64,000 nucleotides of DNA from Providencia heimbachae ATCC 35613. Lineage in GTDB: Bacteria; Pseudomonadota; Gammaproteobacteria; Enterobacterales; Enterobacteriaceae. The DNA lies in NCBI RefSeq assembly GCF_001655055.1, contig NZ_LXEW01000040.1, positions 62,001 to 126,000 on the forward strand, written 5' to 3'. The translations under genes and the position numbers were made by a program. Below are positions 52,361-62,470 of the stretch, piece by piece (the stretch's first letter is position 1; each line of letters opens with the position of its first letter). Below the pieces are notes generated by a model that did no database searches, was not told where the DNA came from, and saw only the letters and a program-made list of their open reading frames with translations.

Positions 52361-53287
52361 TTGAGCGCGATATTCTCTAATCAACTGCTAAACGATATCC
52401 TAGACCAAGTACGCCCTTTAATCGGTCAGGGTAATATCGCGGGCTATATTCCTGCATTAGGCGATGTTTCTCCGCATCATCTTGGGATTGCAGTCAATAC
52501 GATAGAGGGTGACATGTTCACCGCTGGAGATGCGCAGCAACGTTTTTCAATTCAGTCAATTTCAAAAGTACTTAGCCTGACGTTAGCAATGACGCGCTAT
52601 GAAGAAAATGAAATTTGGAGTCGCGTAGGTAAAGAACCCTCAGGTTTACCTTTTAATTCCTTGATTCAAATAGAAATGGAAAAAGGGATCCCGCGTAATC
52701 CTTTTATTAATGCGGGGGCGATTGTTATTGCTGATATGCTGCAATCACGGTTGAGCGCACCGAAGCAACGGATGTTAGAGTTTGTCCGAAAACTCGCCTG
52801 TGAACCTGATATCAGCTATGACATGTCGGTTGCTCGCTCTGAAATGGATCATGCCAGTCGCAATGCGGCAATTGCTTATCTAATGAAGTCGTTTGATAAT
52901 TTCGAAAATGATGTTTTAACGGTACTCGAAACTTATTTTCATTATTGCTCTCTAAGTATGAATTGTGTTGAATTAGCACGATGTTTTTCTTATTTGACAT
53001 CACAAGGGATCTCATCTTGTTCTATTGACCCGATTATCACGCCGCTTCAATCAAGGCAGATTAATGCATTGATGATGACGTGCGGTATGTATGACGGTTC
53101 TGGTGAGTTCGCTTTTCGGATTGGTATGCCCGGAAAATCCGGTGTAGGTGGTGGTATTGTTTGTGTTGTACCCAATCAATTTACTGTTGCAGTTTGGTCA
53201 CCCGAGTTAGATTCGGCAGGGAACTCTTTAGTGGGTTGTGCCGCCTTAGAATTATTATCGAAACGAATTGGGCGTTCTGTTTTCTAA
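52361..53287 (+). CDS. glsB: Glutaminase (GlsB type)
   Basis: This 308-residue serine-type glutaminase hydrolyses L-glutamine to glutamate and ammonia. It has the beta-lactamase-like SxxK in [13 protein letters not shown], plus [25 protein letters not shown] and [17 protein letters not shown]. The start is taken as TTG at 52361: GGAG lies eight bases upstream and the length then equals E. coli GlsB. The only ATG upstream falls within the yggL terminator. Weak TTG initiation may keep expression low. It stands between yggL and yggN. Confidence 0.93.
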   Translation: MSAIFSNQLLNDILDQVRPLIGQGNIAGYIPALGDVSPHHLGIAVNTIEGDMFTAGDAQQRFSIQSISKVLSLTLAMTRYEENEIWSRVGKEPSGLPFNSLIQIEMEKGIPRNPFINAGAIVIADMLQSRLSAPKQRMLEFVRKLACEPDISYDMSVARSEMDHASRNAAIAYLMKSFDNFENDVLTVLETYFHYCSLSMNCVELARCFSYLTSQGISSCSIDPIITPLQSRQINALMMTCGMYDGSGEFAFRIGMPGKSGVGGGIVCVVPNQFTVAVWSPELDSAGNSLVGCAALELLSKRIGRSVF

Positions 53288-53324
53288 TTATGATGAATAA
53301 CAGAGTGCTTTATTAGGAGAGTTT

Positions 53325-54053
53325 ATGCTACGCCGTACATTAATTGCATTTTCATTATTCGCTTGTGCTACGAGCCAAGCCGCTGATTATAACTGTTCAG
53401 TGACACCGCAAGACGATATTTTCATGACGCCCGAAAATGTGCAGGTGATAGGGCGCAGTGGTGATTTGAAAATAACCCCCAATGGCGATGTAACACTTGA
53501 TGGCAAAAATATTGCGGTCACTGATGAACAAAAACAGCAAGCAATCCGTTATCAATCAGCTATTCGTAATGATTTACCTTGGATAAAACTAGAGTCTGAA
53601 AAAAAACTCGCCACCTCAAAACAAACTATCGATAAAGTGGTCGTTAGGGTGATTGGTAGTGACAGTAATGTGCGTAATCGGCTGACAAATTTAGAAAAAG
53701 AACTTAATGGTCAGATAAGCCAGATTATTGAAACTCGTCCGAATGGCTATGTATTTCATCATAAAGCCATGAAGCAGGTTGAAGCGAAAGGTCGCCAACT
53801 TGTGAATGAAAGTTTGGGCGGGATATTGCAAGACAGCATCAATGAAATGGGGCGCAAACAGCTACTTTCGGGCGGCGATACCAATCAGGTACTACAAGGC
53901 ATGCTCGGTAATCTCGGTGGCTTACAGCAAGAGCTAGACGCTGAGTGGAAAAAGCAGGAAAACAGCTTTCAACAATTTGGCCAGCAAGTTTGTTCTAAAG
54001 TAACATCGATTGAGCAACAAAGAATTTCGTTATTAAATTCAATTAAAAAATAA
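53325..54053 (+). CDS. yggN: YggN, DUF2884 family secreted protein
   Basis: This 242-residue protein has a signal peptide (MLRRTLIAFSLFACATSQA) and the family body DYNCSVTPQDDIFMTPENVQV, VFHHKAMKQVEAKGRQLVNESLGGILQDSINEMGRKQ and EWKKQENSFQQFGQQVCSKV. It is collinear with E. coli YggN (239). The mature protein has two cysteines, one near each end, and long helical regions. Function is unknown. It is closed by a strong hairpin. Confidence 0.92.
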   Translation: MLRRTLIAFSLFACATSQAADYNCSVTPQDDIFMTPENVQVIGRSGDLKITPNGDVTLDGKNIAVTDEQKQQAIRYQSAIRNDLPWIKLESEKKLATSKQTIDKVVVRVIGSDSNVRNRLTNLEKELNGQISQIIETRPNGYVFHHKAMKQVEAKGRQLVNESLGGILQDSINEMGRKQLLSGGDTNQVLQGMLGNLGGLQQELDAEWKKQENSFQQFGQQVCSKVTSIEQQRISLLNSIKK

Positions 54054-54078
54054 ATAACGCGAAGAATGAATAATATAG

Positions 54079-54113
54079 AGGCGGTGACAAGGAAACTTGT
54101 TACCGCCTTTTCG
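54079..54113 (+). terminator. Terminator after yggN
   Basis: AGGCGGTGACAAG, a GAAA loop and CTTGTTACCGCCT form a stem with one G-T pair, followed by TTTT. Confidence 0.88.
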
Positions 54114-54139
54114 TATTTTAGGAAGTATGACTCACTTAA

Positions 54140-54205
54140 CAATAATGAGAATGAAAATGAAATCAATTATCATTTAGTTGACATATCAATAACTCACTTT
54201 AGAAT
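54140..54205 (+). promoter_or_regulatory. Fur-box-like site and sigma-70 promoter of the siderophore-binding protein gene
   Basis: GAAAATGAAATCAATTATC (54153-54171) matches the 19-base Fur consensus at 14 positions by eye, and further GAGAATGA-type hexamers extend it upstream. Just downstream lie TTGACA (54178-54183) and TAGAAT (54200-54205), 16 bases apart. Fur bound here would block the -35 region when iron is plentiful. Confidence 0.65.
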
Positions 54206-54243
54206 GCGGGTTTGGCTTAATCACTAAATCGGTGTTTTTTACT

Positions 54244-55194
54244 ATGAAAAAATTCATTCCCGCTATACTTGTTTCCTTATTGTCTTTCTCTGCGCCATAC
54301 GCTTTTAGTGCTGAATCAGCCCCTTTTACGCCAAATACAATTACGGCTCAGGGTGTTGATAAAGTGACGATTAAGCACCTTTCAGGTGAAACTGAAGTGG
54401 CTAAAAAACCACAAAAAGTTGTTCTATTTGACTTTGGTGTGTACGACTCAATGCAAAAATTGGGCTTAGGCGATAAAGTGGTTGCACTACCTACTGGAAA
54501 CGCGCCTGCTTATATTAAAGGAAGCATTCCAGCATCAATGGAAAATGCAGGTGGAATGAAACAGCCGGATCTAGCTCAAATTGAACAATTAAAACCGGAT
54601 TTAATTGTTATCACTGGCCGTCAAGGCAAGTCTTATGATGCATTATCAAAAATTGCACCAACCATTAATTTGGGTTCTGATAGCAAACACTATATTGACT
54701 CAGTGAAAGCCAATATCAGCTTAATTGGCGAGCTATATGGCAACCAAAAAGAAGTGGAACAACAACTGGTTCAGTTAGATAAAACAATTGCCGATGCACA
54801 GAAAAAGGCGGCTGACTCTAACAAAAAAGTCTTAGTGTTGATGCACAATGACGGGAAACTAATTCCTAATAATCAAGCGGTTGTTTATAACGTTGTTAAA
54901 GCACAGCGCGCTGAATTGCCTGTAGAAGAAAATGCGGATAAATCAAAACGTCGCGTTGTTGATACCAAAACAATTGCACAGGCAAATCCTGATGTGATCT
55001 TCATTGTTGACCGTAGCGAAGCGATTGGCGCCGGTAAATTGGAAAAAACGGTTTTTGAAGATCAAAACATCCAAGAAACCAAAGCCTATAAAGATGGCAA
55101 GATTGTCTATTTGAAATCTGATTTATGGTACTTATCGGGTGGTGGGTTAGTTAGCCTGACTGAGCAGATTGATGCGGTCACTAAAGCGTTATAA
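54244..55194 (+). CDS. Siderophore ABC transporter periplasmic binding protein (FatB/CeuE/YclQ-like)
   Basis: This 316-residue protein has a signal peptide (MKKFIPAILVSLLSFSAPYAFSA) and a type III periplasmic-binding fold: PQKVVLFDFGVYDSMQKLGLGDKVVALPTG, PDLAQIEQLKPDLIVITGRQ, NPDVIFIVDRSEAIGAG and LYLKSDLWYLSGGG (seen as VYLKSDLWYLSGGG). These features fit the FatB/CeuE/YclQ branch, which binds catecholate Fe-siderophores through Tyr and His. No permease or ATPase genes adjoin, so it must pair with components encoded elsewhere. A Fur-box-like site precedes it. Length is normal. Confidence 0.85.
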   Translation: MKKFIPAILVSLLSFSAPYAFSAESAPFTPNTITAQGVDKVTIKHLSGETEVAKKPQKVVLFDFGVYDSMQKLGLGDKVVALPTGNAPAYIKGSIPASMENAGGMKQPDLAQIEQLKPDLIVITGRQGKSYDALSKIAPTINLGSDSKHYIDSVKANISLIGELYGNQKEVEQQLVQLDKTIADAQKKAADSNKKVLVLMHNDGKLIPNNQAVVYNVVKAQRAELPVEENADKSKRRVVDTKTIAQANPDVIFIVDRSEAIGAGKLEKTVFEDQNIQETKAYKDGKIVYLKSDLWYLSGGGLVSLTEQIDAVTKAL

Positions 55195-55288
55195 TTTTTA
55201 TGATTACGGCTGCTCATAAGTGGCCGTAATCAGTATTACCATTGTTATCATTCGTGTTATTATTGTCTAAGTTATTGTTCTAAAATAT

Positions 55289-55318
55289 AAAGCCAGCATG
55301 TTAGCTATGCTGGCTTTT
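55289..55318 (+). terminator. Terminator between the binding-protein gene and hemW
   Basis: AAAGCCAGCAT (55289-55299) pairs perfectly with ATGCTGGCTTT (55307-55317) across a seven-base loop and is followed by T. A second 10-base inverted repeat (TGATTACGGC/GCCGTAATCA, 55201-55232) lies closer to the gene but lacks a T run. Confidence 0.82.
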
Positions 55319-55369
55319 ATCGTTTAACGTTATCAAGCCCTATTTGTGAGGGAATGATTTAACTGGACA

Positions 55370-56512
55370 TTATTCTTCTTCACCCAGAAACAGTTCCAAC
55401 AGTGAGTTTAAGAATAACTTTCCATGCTCAGTAATTTGCCATTCATCACTTGTTTCGGTGATATAGCCTTTAGCAAGCGCTTCATCGATTGATTCCCTGA
55501 CGACAGACTCCGGTAGCCCGGTATATTCAGTAAACTCGTTTCGAGGCATCGCTTCAAGCAGACGAAAACGATTCATAAAATACTCGAATGGTCTATCATG
55601 CGCTTCAACATCATAGGATTGATGCAGATAACGGCCTTCCATATAGCCTCGAGGATGCTTGGTTTTGATGGTACGTAAAATCCTTCCATCTTCAAAAGAT
55701 ATTTTACCGTGAGCACCACAGCCAATTCCTAGGTAATCACCAAAGCGCCAATAATTCAGGTTATGTTCACATTGATAACCCGGTTTGGCATAAGCTGAGG
55801 TTTCATATTGTTGATACCCAGCAGCACTAAGTAGCTTATGCCCCTCTGAATAAATATCCCAGAGCGTATCATCATCAGGTAATTTAGGTGGGCGAGAGCC
55901 AAATTGGGTATTGGGTTCAATAGTTAATTGATACCAAGAAAGATGCGGTGGAGAAAGTTCTATGGCTTGGCGTAAGTCAGACAACCCTTCATCTTTTGTT
56001 TGTGAGGGTAGGCCGTGCATTAAATCGAGGTTAAAGCTACGAAGATTTAGGCTGGTTGCTAACCGAGCGGCTCGTTTAGCCTCATCAGGCCCATGAATAC
56101 GCCCTAGGGTAATTAATTTATCATTACCAAAGCTTTGTACACCAATTGAAATACGATTAATTCCTGCCACTTGATAGCCGGCAAAACGTTCTGCTTCAAC
56201 GGTTCCGGGGTTGGCTTCCATGGTAACTTCGGCTTGCGAGTCTAAATTAATACGCTGGCGAACACCATCCATCAGCGCTTGCATAGATTCAGCACTAAGT
56301 AAGCTGGGGGTTCCTCCGCCAATAAAAATTGTTTTAACCGAACGGGAGCCGATTAACTGGGCATCAACATCAAGGTCGCTAAGCAGGTGTTCAACATATT
56401 CTCTTTGAGGGATCTCACCTTTGAGAGTATGTGAGTTAAAATCACAATATGGACATTTTTGTACGCACCAAGGTATATGAATATACAGGCTTAACGGCGG
56501 TAACTTAAGCAT
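55370..56512 (-). CDS. hemW: HemW, radical SAM haem chaperone
   Basis: This 380-residue radical SAM protein is related to HemN but acts as a haem chaperone. The 4Fe-4S motif is [17 protein letters not shown] (CxxxCxxC); other marks are [31 protein letters not shown] and the HemW-type [20 protein letters not shown]. The ATG at 56512 matches the E. coli start and overlaps the rdgB end by eight bases; a start four codons upstream is less likely. Confidence 0.95.
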   Translation of the reverse strand: MLKLPPLSLYIHIPWCVQKCPYCDFNSHTLKGEIPQREYVEHLLSDLDVDAQLIGSRSVKTIFIGGGTPSLLSAESMQALMDGVRQRINLDSQAEVTMEANPGTVEAERFAGYQVAGINRISIGVQSFGNDKLITLGRIHGPDEAKRAARLATSLNLRSFNLDLMHGLPSQTKDEGLSDLRQAIELSPPHLSWYQLTIEPNTQFGSRPPKLPDDDTLWDIYSEGHKLLSAAGYQQYETSAYAKPGYQCEHNLNYWRFGDYLGIGCGAHGKISFEDGRILRTIKTKHPRGYMEGRYLHQSYDVEAHDRPFEYFMNRFRLLEAMPRNEFTEYTGLPESVVRESIDEALAKGYITETSDEWQITEHGKLFLNSLLELFLGEEE

Positions 56513-57098
56513 TCTTGAGTGCATCCAACATCATTGCGAGCGCTTTGCCGCGATGGGAAATCGCTTGTTTTTCTGACTTAGTTAATTCCGCAGAAGTACA
56601 GCCTAATTCAGGGATATAAAATATAGGGTCATAACCAAAACCCCCTTGACCTTTAGGTTCATGGGTAATAATACCCTGCCAACGGCCATGAAAAACCAGA
56701 GGAGTTGGGTCTTCTGCATGACGCAAATACACTAATACACAGTTAAATTGCGCCTGACGTTTATCATTAGGCACCTCTTTCATTGCATCAAGTAGCTTAA
56801 GCAAATTTTGTTGATCAGTAGCTTCTTCACCCGCATAGCGAGCCGAGTAAATCCCCGGGGCGCCACCGAGGGCATCAACAGAAATACCCGAGTCATCAGC
56901 AATTGCAGGTAACCCTGTTTGTGCGGATGCATGACGTGCTTTCAAAATGGCATTTTCAATAAAGGTTAAGCCTGTTTCTTCAGCGGATTCAACGCCGAGT
57001 GAGGTTTGTGCCACAATATCCATGCCGAAATCACGCAGTAAATCAGCTAATTCATTCACTTTACCGGGATTACCGGTTGCTAAAACTACTTTTTGCAT
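56505..57098 (-). CDS. rdgB: RdgB, dITP/XTP pyrophosphatase
   Basis: This 197-residue Ham1-family enzyme hydrolyses dITP, ITP and XTP to the monophosphates, keeping non-canonical purines out of DNA. It has [53 protein letters not shown] and GFGYDPIFY. The ATG at 57098 gives the E. coli length. It lies between yggT and hemW, with the usual tight spacing. Confidence 0.96.
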   Translation of the reverse strand: MQKVVLATGNPGKVNELADLLRDFGMDIVAQTSLGVESAEETGLTFIENAILKARHASAQTGLPAIADDSGISVDALGGAPGIYSARYAGEEATDQQNLLKLLDAMKEVPNDKRQAQFNCVLVYLRHAEDPTPLVFHGRWQGIITHEPKGQGGFGYDPIFYIPELGCTSAELTKSEKQAISHRGKALAMMLDALKNA

Positions 57099-57114
57099 CG
57101 TTTTAAACTCGTTA

Positions 57115-57699
57115 TTACATGATACCAATGGAATAGAGCATTGCCGTTAGTGATGGGTCAATCATCAGGGAGATGTCTAAGCGTAAATAATTCAAGGCAA
57201 TTAAGATAAACATCACAATCATAGCTGAAAAATCTAACCCGCCCATCGCTGGAATAATACGGCGAATAGGGGCCATCAGCGGCTCAGTTAATTGGAACAG
57301 TAGAAAATCGACAGGGTTACGACCTTGGCTTACCCAGCTTAGGATAGCTCTAATTAGGATCATCCAAAAAATAAGTTTACCCACGTAAGTCAAGAGCAAC
57401 AGGACTGCCATTGGTATGATGGTGATACCCAAGGCTGGTAGCATATTCGTTGCCCACATACCGAAGATAATACCCGCTAAGGCGAAGATGAATGCCACGA
57501 GAAGCGTTGCAGAGTCAATCTTACCCATTGCAGGGATAACTCGACGTAAAGGCCCGACAATCGGTTGAGTGGCTTTTACCACGAATTGTGAAAAAGGATT
57601 ATAGAAGTCTGCTCGCACGATTTGCATCCAAGCTCGCAGCAGTAAGACAAAAATATACAGTTGGACTAGGGTTGTAATAACAAAAACTAAAGTCTTCAT
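57115..57699 (-). CDS. yggT: YggT-family integral membrane protein
   Basis: This 194-residue protein consists of two YggT repeats, each a helix pair with a conserved basic loop: [26 protein letters not shown] and [26 protein letters not shown]. In E. coli it sits downstream of proC and is linked to osmotic tolerance. It is separated from proC by 18 bases. The repeat duplication is visible directly in the sequence. Confidence 0.94.
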   Translation of the reverse strand: MKTLVFVITTLVQLYIFVLLLRAWMQIVRADFYNPFSQFVVKATQPIVGPLRRVIPAMGKIDSATLLVAFIFALAGIIFGMWATNMLPALGITIIPMAVLLLLTYVGKLIFWMILIRAILSWVSQGRNPVDFLLFQLTEPLMAPIRRIIPAMGGLDFSAMIVMFILIALNYLRLDISLMIDPSLTAMLYSIGIM

Positions 57700-57717
57700 A
57701 GCAAATTCCGCGATTAA

Positions 57718-58539
57718 TTAAAAAAGTTTTTCCATTTCTTCTGCTCTATCGATAGCACTTTGCATGGCTTGTGCGACCGTTTGCGGAAGGTTTCCATTAT
57801 AAAATTGCTCTAAAGCCATCGCGGTGGTGCCGCCTTTAGAGGTGACTTGCTCACGCAATGTCGAAAATGCAATATCACCTTGTGATTTTGCAAGGGCAAC
57901 CGAGCCGTCAATCGCATTGAGCACTAGCTCACGTGCTTGTTTTTCATCATAACCGAGTTGCTCTGCTTTTTGTTGCATTGCTTCCATAAATAGGAAGAAA
58001 TAAGCAGGGGAGCTTCCGGTAATAGCAATCACATTATTGATTTCTTGCTCTTTTACACACCAAATCGTTGAACCAACACTTTGCATCAGTTCTTGGGCAA
58101 ATTGTTTATCTTGTTCACTTACGGTATCTTGGGCGAACAAGCCACTCACCCCTTTTCCAACCAGTGAGGGGGTATTTGGCATGATGCGAATCAAACGTAA
58201 TTCTTGGCCAAAATACGTATTATAACGATGAGCAGGAATGCCCGCTGCGATAGTCAAAACAAGTTTTTCGCTAAAATCAGTGGCTTGTTGTAATGCCTCA
58301 CAGACCTCTTTCATCATTTGAGGTTTGACAGCTAATACAATGACATCAGCTTGTTTCACCGCAGCAACATTATCATTTGTACTATTGATACCATACTGCT
58401 CGGCAATTTTATCACGGCGTACAGGTGTTGGAGAACAGACGGTTATCTTTGATGCAGGGTAACCATGACTAACGAGACCTGCAATAATGGCATGCGCCAT
58501 ATTACCAGCACCAATGAATGCAATTTCGCGATGTTGCAT
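57718..58539 (-). CDS. proC: Pyrroline-5-carboxylate reductase
   Basis: This 273-residue NAD(P)H-dependent enzyme performs the last step of proline synthesis. It has a Rossmann opening IAFIGAGNMAHAIIAGL, VKPQMMKEV, IRIMPNTPSLVGKGVSGLF and the C-terminal dimer domain ITGSSPAYFFLFMEAM and LREQVTSKGGTTAMAL. Length is close to E. coli ProC (269). It lies between yggS and yggT in the conserved order. Confidence 0.97.
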   Translation of the reverse strand: MQHREIAFIGAGNMAHAIIAGLVSHGYPASKITVCSPTPVRRDKIAEQYGINSTNDNVAAVKQADVIVLAVKPQMMKEVCEALQQATDFSEKLVLTIAAGIPAHRYNTYFGQELRLIRIMPNTPSLVGKGVSGLFAQDTVSEQDKQFAQELMQSVGSTIWCVKEQEINNVIAITGSSPAYFFLFMEAMQQKAEQLGYDEKQARELVLNAIDGSVALAKSQGDIAFSTLREQVTSKGGTTAMALEQFYNGNLPQTVAQAMQSAIDRAEEMEKLF

Positions 58540-58553
58540 CTTGTTCTCCTTAT

Positions 58554-59246
58554 TTATTGATCATATTGACGAGCACCAAAAATAGCGGTTCCTATGCGAA
58601 CAAGGGTTGAGCCGCAATGAATTGCCGCACTCATGTCATCTGTCATTCCCATCGAAAGCGTATCTACAGTTGGATAGTTCGTTTGTAATTGCTTAAATGC
58701 GTGTTCCATTTTTCGAAAAGCATCACATTGGCGTTCATATTCAGCTTCAGGGGCAGGGATCGTCATTAAACCACGTAAAACGAGGTTAGGCATCAATGAA
58801 ACCTGCTTAGCCAGTGAATCCAGTGCTTCTAATTTTATGCCTGACTTACTGTTCTCATCGCTGATATTGATTTGAATGAGCACATTTAAAGGCGCTTTAT
58901 CGTTAGGACGTTGGTCATTTAAGCGTTGAGCAATTTTTTCTCTATCTAGAGTATGAAACCAATCGAAATGTTCGGAGACTAGGCGGCTTTTATTTGATTG
59001 TAATGGGCCGATAAAATGCCAAATGAGGTCGGTTCTATCTGAGAAAAATTGAATTTTTTCTACACCTTCTTGAACATAATTTTCACCAAATTGGCGCTGT
59101 CCTGCATCAATGGCTTCCAAAATGGCTTCACAAGGCTTAGTTTTACTCACCGCTAGCAGTGTAATATCTTGTGGTGAGCGGTGACACTCTGTTGCGGCAA
59201 GATTAATGCGAGCGATAACATCAGAGAGATTATTTTGAATGGTCAT
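58554..59246 (-). CDS. yggS: YggS, PLP homeostasis protein
   Basis: This 230-residue alanine-racemase-fold protein binds PLP and maintains vitamin B6 and amino-acid balance. The PLP lysine is in LLAVSKTKPCEAI; other parts are FGENYVQEGVEKI, WHFIGPLQSNKSR, LIQINISDENSKSGIK and SMGMTDDMSAAIHCGSTLVRIGTAIFG. The ATG at 59246 aligns with relatives; a 36-codon extension upstream has no family resemblance. No pilT-like gene lies beside it, unlike in E. coli. Confidence 0.95.
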   Translation of the reverse strand: MTIQNNLSDVIARINLAATECHRSPQDITLLAVSKTKPCEAILEAIDAGQRQFGENYVQEGVEKIQFFSDRTDLIWHFIGPLQSNKSRLVSEHFDWFHTLDREKIAQRLNDQRPNDKAPLNVLIQINISDENSKSGIKLEALDSLAKQVSLMPNLVLRGLMTIPAPEAEYERQCDAFRKMEHAFKQLQTNYPTVDTLSMGMTDDMSAAIHCGSTLVRIGTAIFGARQYDQ

Positions 59247-59384
59247 TGTTTTATTCAATACCGTTTTTTGAATGACATTAGGTGAATACCCAGTATTGTT
59301 ACTAGTGTAAAGCAAATTGGCTAAGAACGGCACCTTTGCATAGGGCGAATGCAAAAAAATATCGATAAAAATAAATCTGAATTT

Positions 59385-59804
59385 TTAGCCGTGTTGATCA
59401 AACCAGCTTTCGAGGATCACAACGGCAGAGGCCGAGTCAACTTTACCTTTACTGAGTGCGCGATAACCGCCTTGCTCAAATAACCCTGATTTAGCCTCAA
59501 CAGTGGATAGCCTTTCATCGTGTAATTCAACTTTTACACCAAAACGACCATGTATACGGTTGGCAAAATTACGAGCTTGGCTAGTGACTAGTTGCTCCGT
59601 GCCATCCATATTGAGCGGAAGGCCAACAATGACTAATTGTGGCTGCCATTCTTTGAGTAACTTCTCGATTTGTTGCCAGTCGGGCCTGCCGTCACTTGCT
59701 TTTAACGAGGTTAGAGGACGAGCGGTACCAGTGATCTCTTGTCCAATAGCAACGCCGATACTTTTTGTACCGAAATCAAAGCCAAGTAAGGTTCTTCCAG
59801 ACAT
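59385..59804 (-). CDS. ruvX: RuvX (YqgF), RNase H-fold pre-16S rRNA nuclease
   Basis: This 139-residue RNase H-fold protein processes the 5' end of 16S rRNA. It has [17 protein letters not shown] with the catalytic Asp, [27 protein letters not shown] and [13 protein letters not shown]. Its ATG shares a base with the yqgE stop (TAATG), so translation is coupled as in other enterobacteria. Confidence 0.96.
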   Translation of the reverse strand: MSGRTLLGFDFGTKSIGVAIGQEITGTARPLTSLKASDGRPDWQQIEKLLKEWQPQLVIVGLPLNMDGTEQLVTSQARNFANRIHGRFGVKVELHDERLSTVEAKSGLFEQGGYRALSKGKVDSASAVVILESWFDQHG

Positions 59805-60367
59805 TATGCATGCCCCGCTTGCATCGAAATCGTATGAATATTAATCCCTAATAAATTGGCTGCGGCTTTCCAGCGTTCATTAAGAGGCGTTTTAAAGATT
59901 AACGAAGGATCCGCTTCTACAGTAAGCCAGCTATTTTCCATAATTTCATTTTCAAGTTGTCCTGGTTCCCAGCTCGCATACCCTAATGCAACTAACGAAT
60001 TTAACGGATGTTGTTCGCTACCGAGCGTTTCTAAAATATCTTTTGAGGTAGTGACCATGACGTCATCATTGAGATGCAAACTTGAAGCAAATCCTGGCAC
60101 CGGTGTATGTAAAATAAAACCGTGCTCTTCAGCGACAGGACCGCCTGCAATCACCATTTTTTCTAAATTACGGGTATCGATTTTATCTGAAATTGTGATA
60201 TCAAGTTTCTTTAGCATGGTACTGACTGAAAAGTCTTCAATCGGTTTATTAATAACTAACCCCATTGCTCCTTTTTCGTTGTGCTCGCACACATAAACGA
60301 CAGACTGTACAAAATAAGGGTCTGTTAGAGATGGCATTGCGATTAAAAAATGGTTTTGTAGATTCAT
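59804..60367 (-). CDS. yqgE: YqgE, UPF0301 family protein
   Basis: This 187-residue protein is the same length as E. coli YqgE and collinear with it: [54 protein letters not shown] and [18 protein letters not shown]. Function is unknown; it is typically found with ruvX and gshB. The ATG at 60367 is preferred over one eight codons upstream. Confidence 0.95.
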   Translation of the reverse strand: MNLQNHFLIAMPSLTDPYFVQSVVYVCEHNEKGAMGLVINKPIEDFSVSTMLKKLDITISDKIDTRNLEKMVIAGGPVAEEHGFILHTPVPGFASSLHLNDDVMVTTSKDILETLGSEQHPLNSLVALGYASWEPGQLENEIMENSWLTVEADPSLIFKTPLNERWKAAANLLGINIHTISMQAGHA

Positions 60368-60409
60368 CAGATGTCTTTGCCGTTTAAACAATCACTTTAA
60401 ATAAGATTT

Positions 60410-60502
60410 AAAAAGACCTACAAGAGGCCTTTTTAACTAAAATGTATTAGGGGGTTGTTGAACTTTACTGCTTATTTTTACAGCATAAAAGTTCAACAAC
60501 CC
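60410..60502 (-). terminator. Hairpins between gshB and yqgE
   Basis: GGGTTGTTGAACTTT (60452-60466) pairs perfectly with AAAGTTCAACAACCC (60488-60502), with CTG/CAG extending the stem inward. Next to it AAAAAGACC...GGCCTTTTT (60410-60434) forms a second, terminator-like hairpin. They lie 8 bases after the gshB stop and could terminate or attenuate transcription into yqgE. Confidence 0.65.
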
Positions 60503-60510
60503 TAGGTTAC

Positions 60511-61458
60511 TTACTTTTTGAGCCGACGCTCAATAGCATCCATCAACATACCCGTGACGGAGATATCATAAGCAGCTTCAATTTCACGAGCACATGTTGG
60601 GCTGGTTACGTTAATTTCGGTCAATCTATCACCAATAATATCAAGACCCACAAACACTAAACCTTTTGCTTTTAACGTTGGTGCAACGGCGCGCGCAATC
60701 GCCCAATCACTTTCGCTAAGAGGACGCGCTTCACCACGGCCACCTGCTGCTAAGTTACCGCGAGTTTCCCCTTGTGCTGGAATACGCGCTAAGCAATAGG
60801 GGACGGGTTCACCATCAACAACGAGCACGCGCTTGTCACCGTCTTTGATTGCTGGCAAGAAATTTTGAGCCATACAATAACGCGAGCCGTGTTCGGTTAA
60901 TGTTTCAATAATGACACCGACATTCGGGTCATCTTGTTTTAGGCGGAAGATAGAAGCGCCACCCATACCATCTAAAGGTTTAAAAATCACATCACCATGT
61001 TTTTGATGAAATTCTCTGAGCTTTTTAGCACTACGTGTGACTAAGGTATCGGGGGTTAATTCCGGGAACCATGCGGTAAAGAGTTTTTCGTTACAGTCGC
61101 GCAGACTTTGTGGCTTATTTACTATTAAAGAACCCGCTTCTTCAGCACGTTCAAGAATATAGGTCGCATAGATAAATTCAGTATCAAATGGCGGATCTTT
61201 ACGCATTAAAATTGCATCAAGTGTACCCAGAGCGATATCTTGTTCGCCGTGGAACTCATACCACTTGCTTGGGTTCTCTTCGACGGTGACAATTTTAGTC
61301 AGTGCGCGAGCTTCACCTTGGTGTAAGTAGAGATCATCCATTTCCATATAATGGATTTCATAACCGCGACGCTGAGCTTCTAACATCATGGCAAAACTGG
61401 TGTCTTTCTTGATTTTAATGGACGCAATTGGGTCCATGACTATACCGAGCTTGATCAT
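60511..61458 (-). CDS. gshB: Glutathione synthetase
   Basis: This 315-residue ATP-grasp ligase joins gamma-glutamylcysteine and glycine. It has KLGIVMDPIASIKIKKDTSFAMMLEA, LRDCNEKLFTAWF, FKPLDGMGGASIFRL (ATP-binding), GDKRVLVVDGEPVPYCLAR, NLAAGGRGEARPL and NVTSPTCAREIEA. Length equals E. coli GshB (316). It follows rsmE by nine bases in the conserved rsmE-gshB-yqgE-ruvX order. Confidence 0.97.
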   Translation of the reverse strand: MIKLGIVMDPIASIKIKKDTSFAMMLEAQRRGYEIHYMEMDDLYLHQGEARALTKIVTVEENPSKWYEFHGEQDIALGTLDAILMRKDPPFDTEFIYATYILERAEEAGSLIVNKPQSLRDCNEKLFTAWFPELTPDTLVTRSAKKLREFHQKHGDVIFKPLDGMGGASIFRLKQDDPNVGVIIETLTEHGSRYCMAQNFLPAIKDGDKRVLVVDGEPVPYCLARIPAQGETRGNLAAGGRGEARPLSESDWAIARAVAPTLKAKGLVFVGLDIIGDRLTEINVTSPTCAREIEAAYDISVTGMLMDAIERRLKK

Positions 61459-61467
61459 TTTTTCTCC

Positions 61468-62199
61468 TTAACCCAGATCACCGAGGCGCACTTGAAGTGC
61501 AGTGATAGCGGTTAGCGCAGTCGTTTCTGTTCGTAATACTCGAGGTCCTAACAGTATATCGGTAAATTGATAATTTGCTGTCATGGCGATTTCTTCAGTT
61601 GATAGGCCCCCTTCAGGGCCAATCAGTAATCTGACTTTTTTTCGGTCGGTCGGCAGGGTATTAATACTTTCTGTCGCTCGCGGATGTAAGTTAATTTTTA
61701 GTGCACCATCATTTTCAGCGCACCAATCTTCAAGCGTTTGTACAGGGCGGATTTCAGGGATCCGATTACGCCCACATTGCTCGCAAGCCGCAATCGCAAT
61801 TCTTTGCCATTGCTGTAATTTTTTTTCCAGTCTTTCACCATCAAGACGAACGCCACAGCGTTCAGAAAGTAGCGGTGTAATGGTATTCACGCCAAGCTCA
61901 ACAGATTTTTGAATAGTAAATTCCATTTTTTCACCACGGGACATCACTTGCCCTAGGTGTAAATCAAGTGGGGATTCACGATCATCAAGTTGGCTATTTT
62001 CTACGTGAACTAGCACATTTTTTTTCGTGGCTTCAGTGATCTCTGCACTGAATATCTGATTACTGCCGTCAAAAAGTTCGAGTTTTTGACCTGCCGTCAT
62101 GCGAAGGACTCGGCCCACATGATTTGCTGCATCATCACCAAGCGGGATTGTTATATTGGTTTGAAGTGGCTCTGGATGATAAATGCGTGGGATGCGCAT
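61468..62199 (-). CDS. rsmE: 16S rRNA m3U1498 methyltransferase RsmE
   Basis: This 243-residue SPOUT-class methyltransferase has an N-terminal PUA-like domain ([10 protein letters not shown]...[13 protein letters not shown]). The knotted C-terminal domain contains [50 protein letters not shown] and [18 protein letters not shown]. Length equals the E. coli protein. In E. coli endA lies upstream; here an orphan prepilin peptidase gene lies on that side, divergently. Confidence 0.96.
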   Translation of the reverse strand: MRIPRIYHPEPLQTNITIPLGDDAANHVGRVLRMTAGQKLELFDGSNQIFSAEITEATKKNVLVHVENSQLDDRESPLDLHLGQVMSRGEKMEFTIQKSVELGVNTITPLLSERCGVRLDGERLEKKLQQWQRIAIAACEQCGRNRIPEIRPVQTLEDWCAENDGALKINLHPRATESINTLPTDRKKVRLLIGPEGGLSTEEIAMTANYQFTDILLGPRVLRTETTALTAITALQVRLGDLG

Positions 62200-62470
62200 G
62201 GTTTTTCCTTAGTCGATACGAGTTTGAATATTTATACAACTGCTGATGAATATGGGGGCAAAATCTTTAAAAGCAAGATGATGAGCCCAGTTTACAATGA
62301 AAAGAATCGGTTTTGTAGTGCGTCTGTGCGGTATCTTAAATCGTTTCAAATAGGATAGATAAAAGCTTTTGTCGGATAAACCGATTATAAACAACGGAAA
62401 TAAGGTGTTGGGATCTTTTTAAGCACACAGTATATTGTTTTAAATCTCCATAATGGAATAAGGAGTCAAT

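Noticed and set aside
59856..60296. A 146-codon open frame on the plus strand
   Set aside because: It is antisense to yqgE, which matches its family end to end. The plus-strand frame has no upstream ribosome-binding site or recognisable domain.
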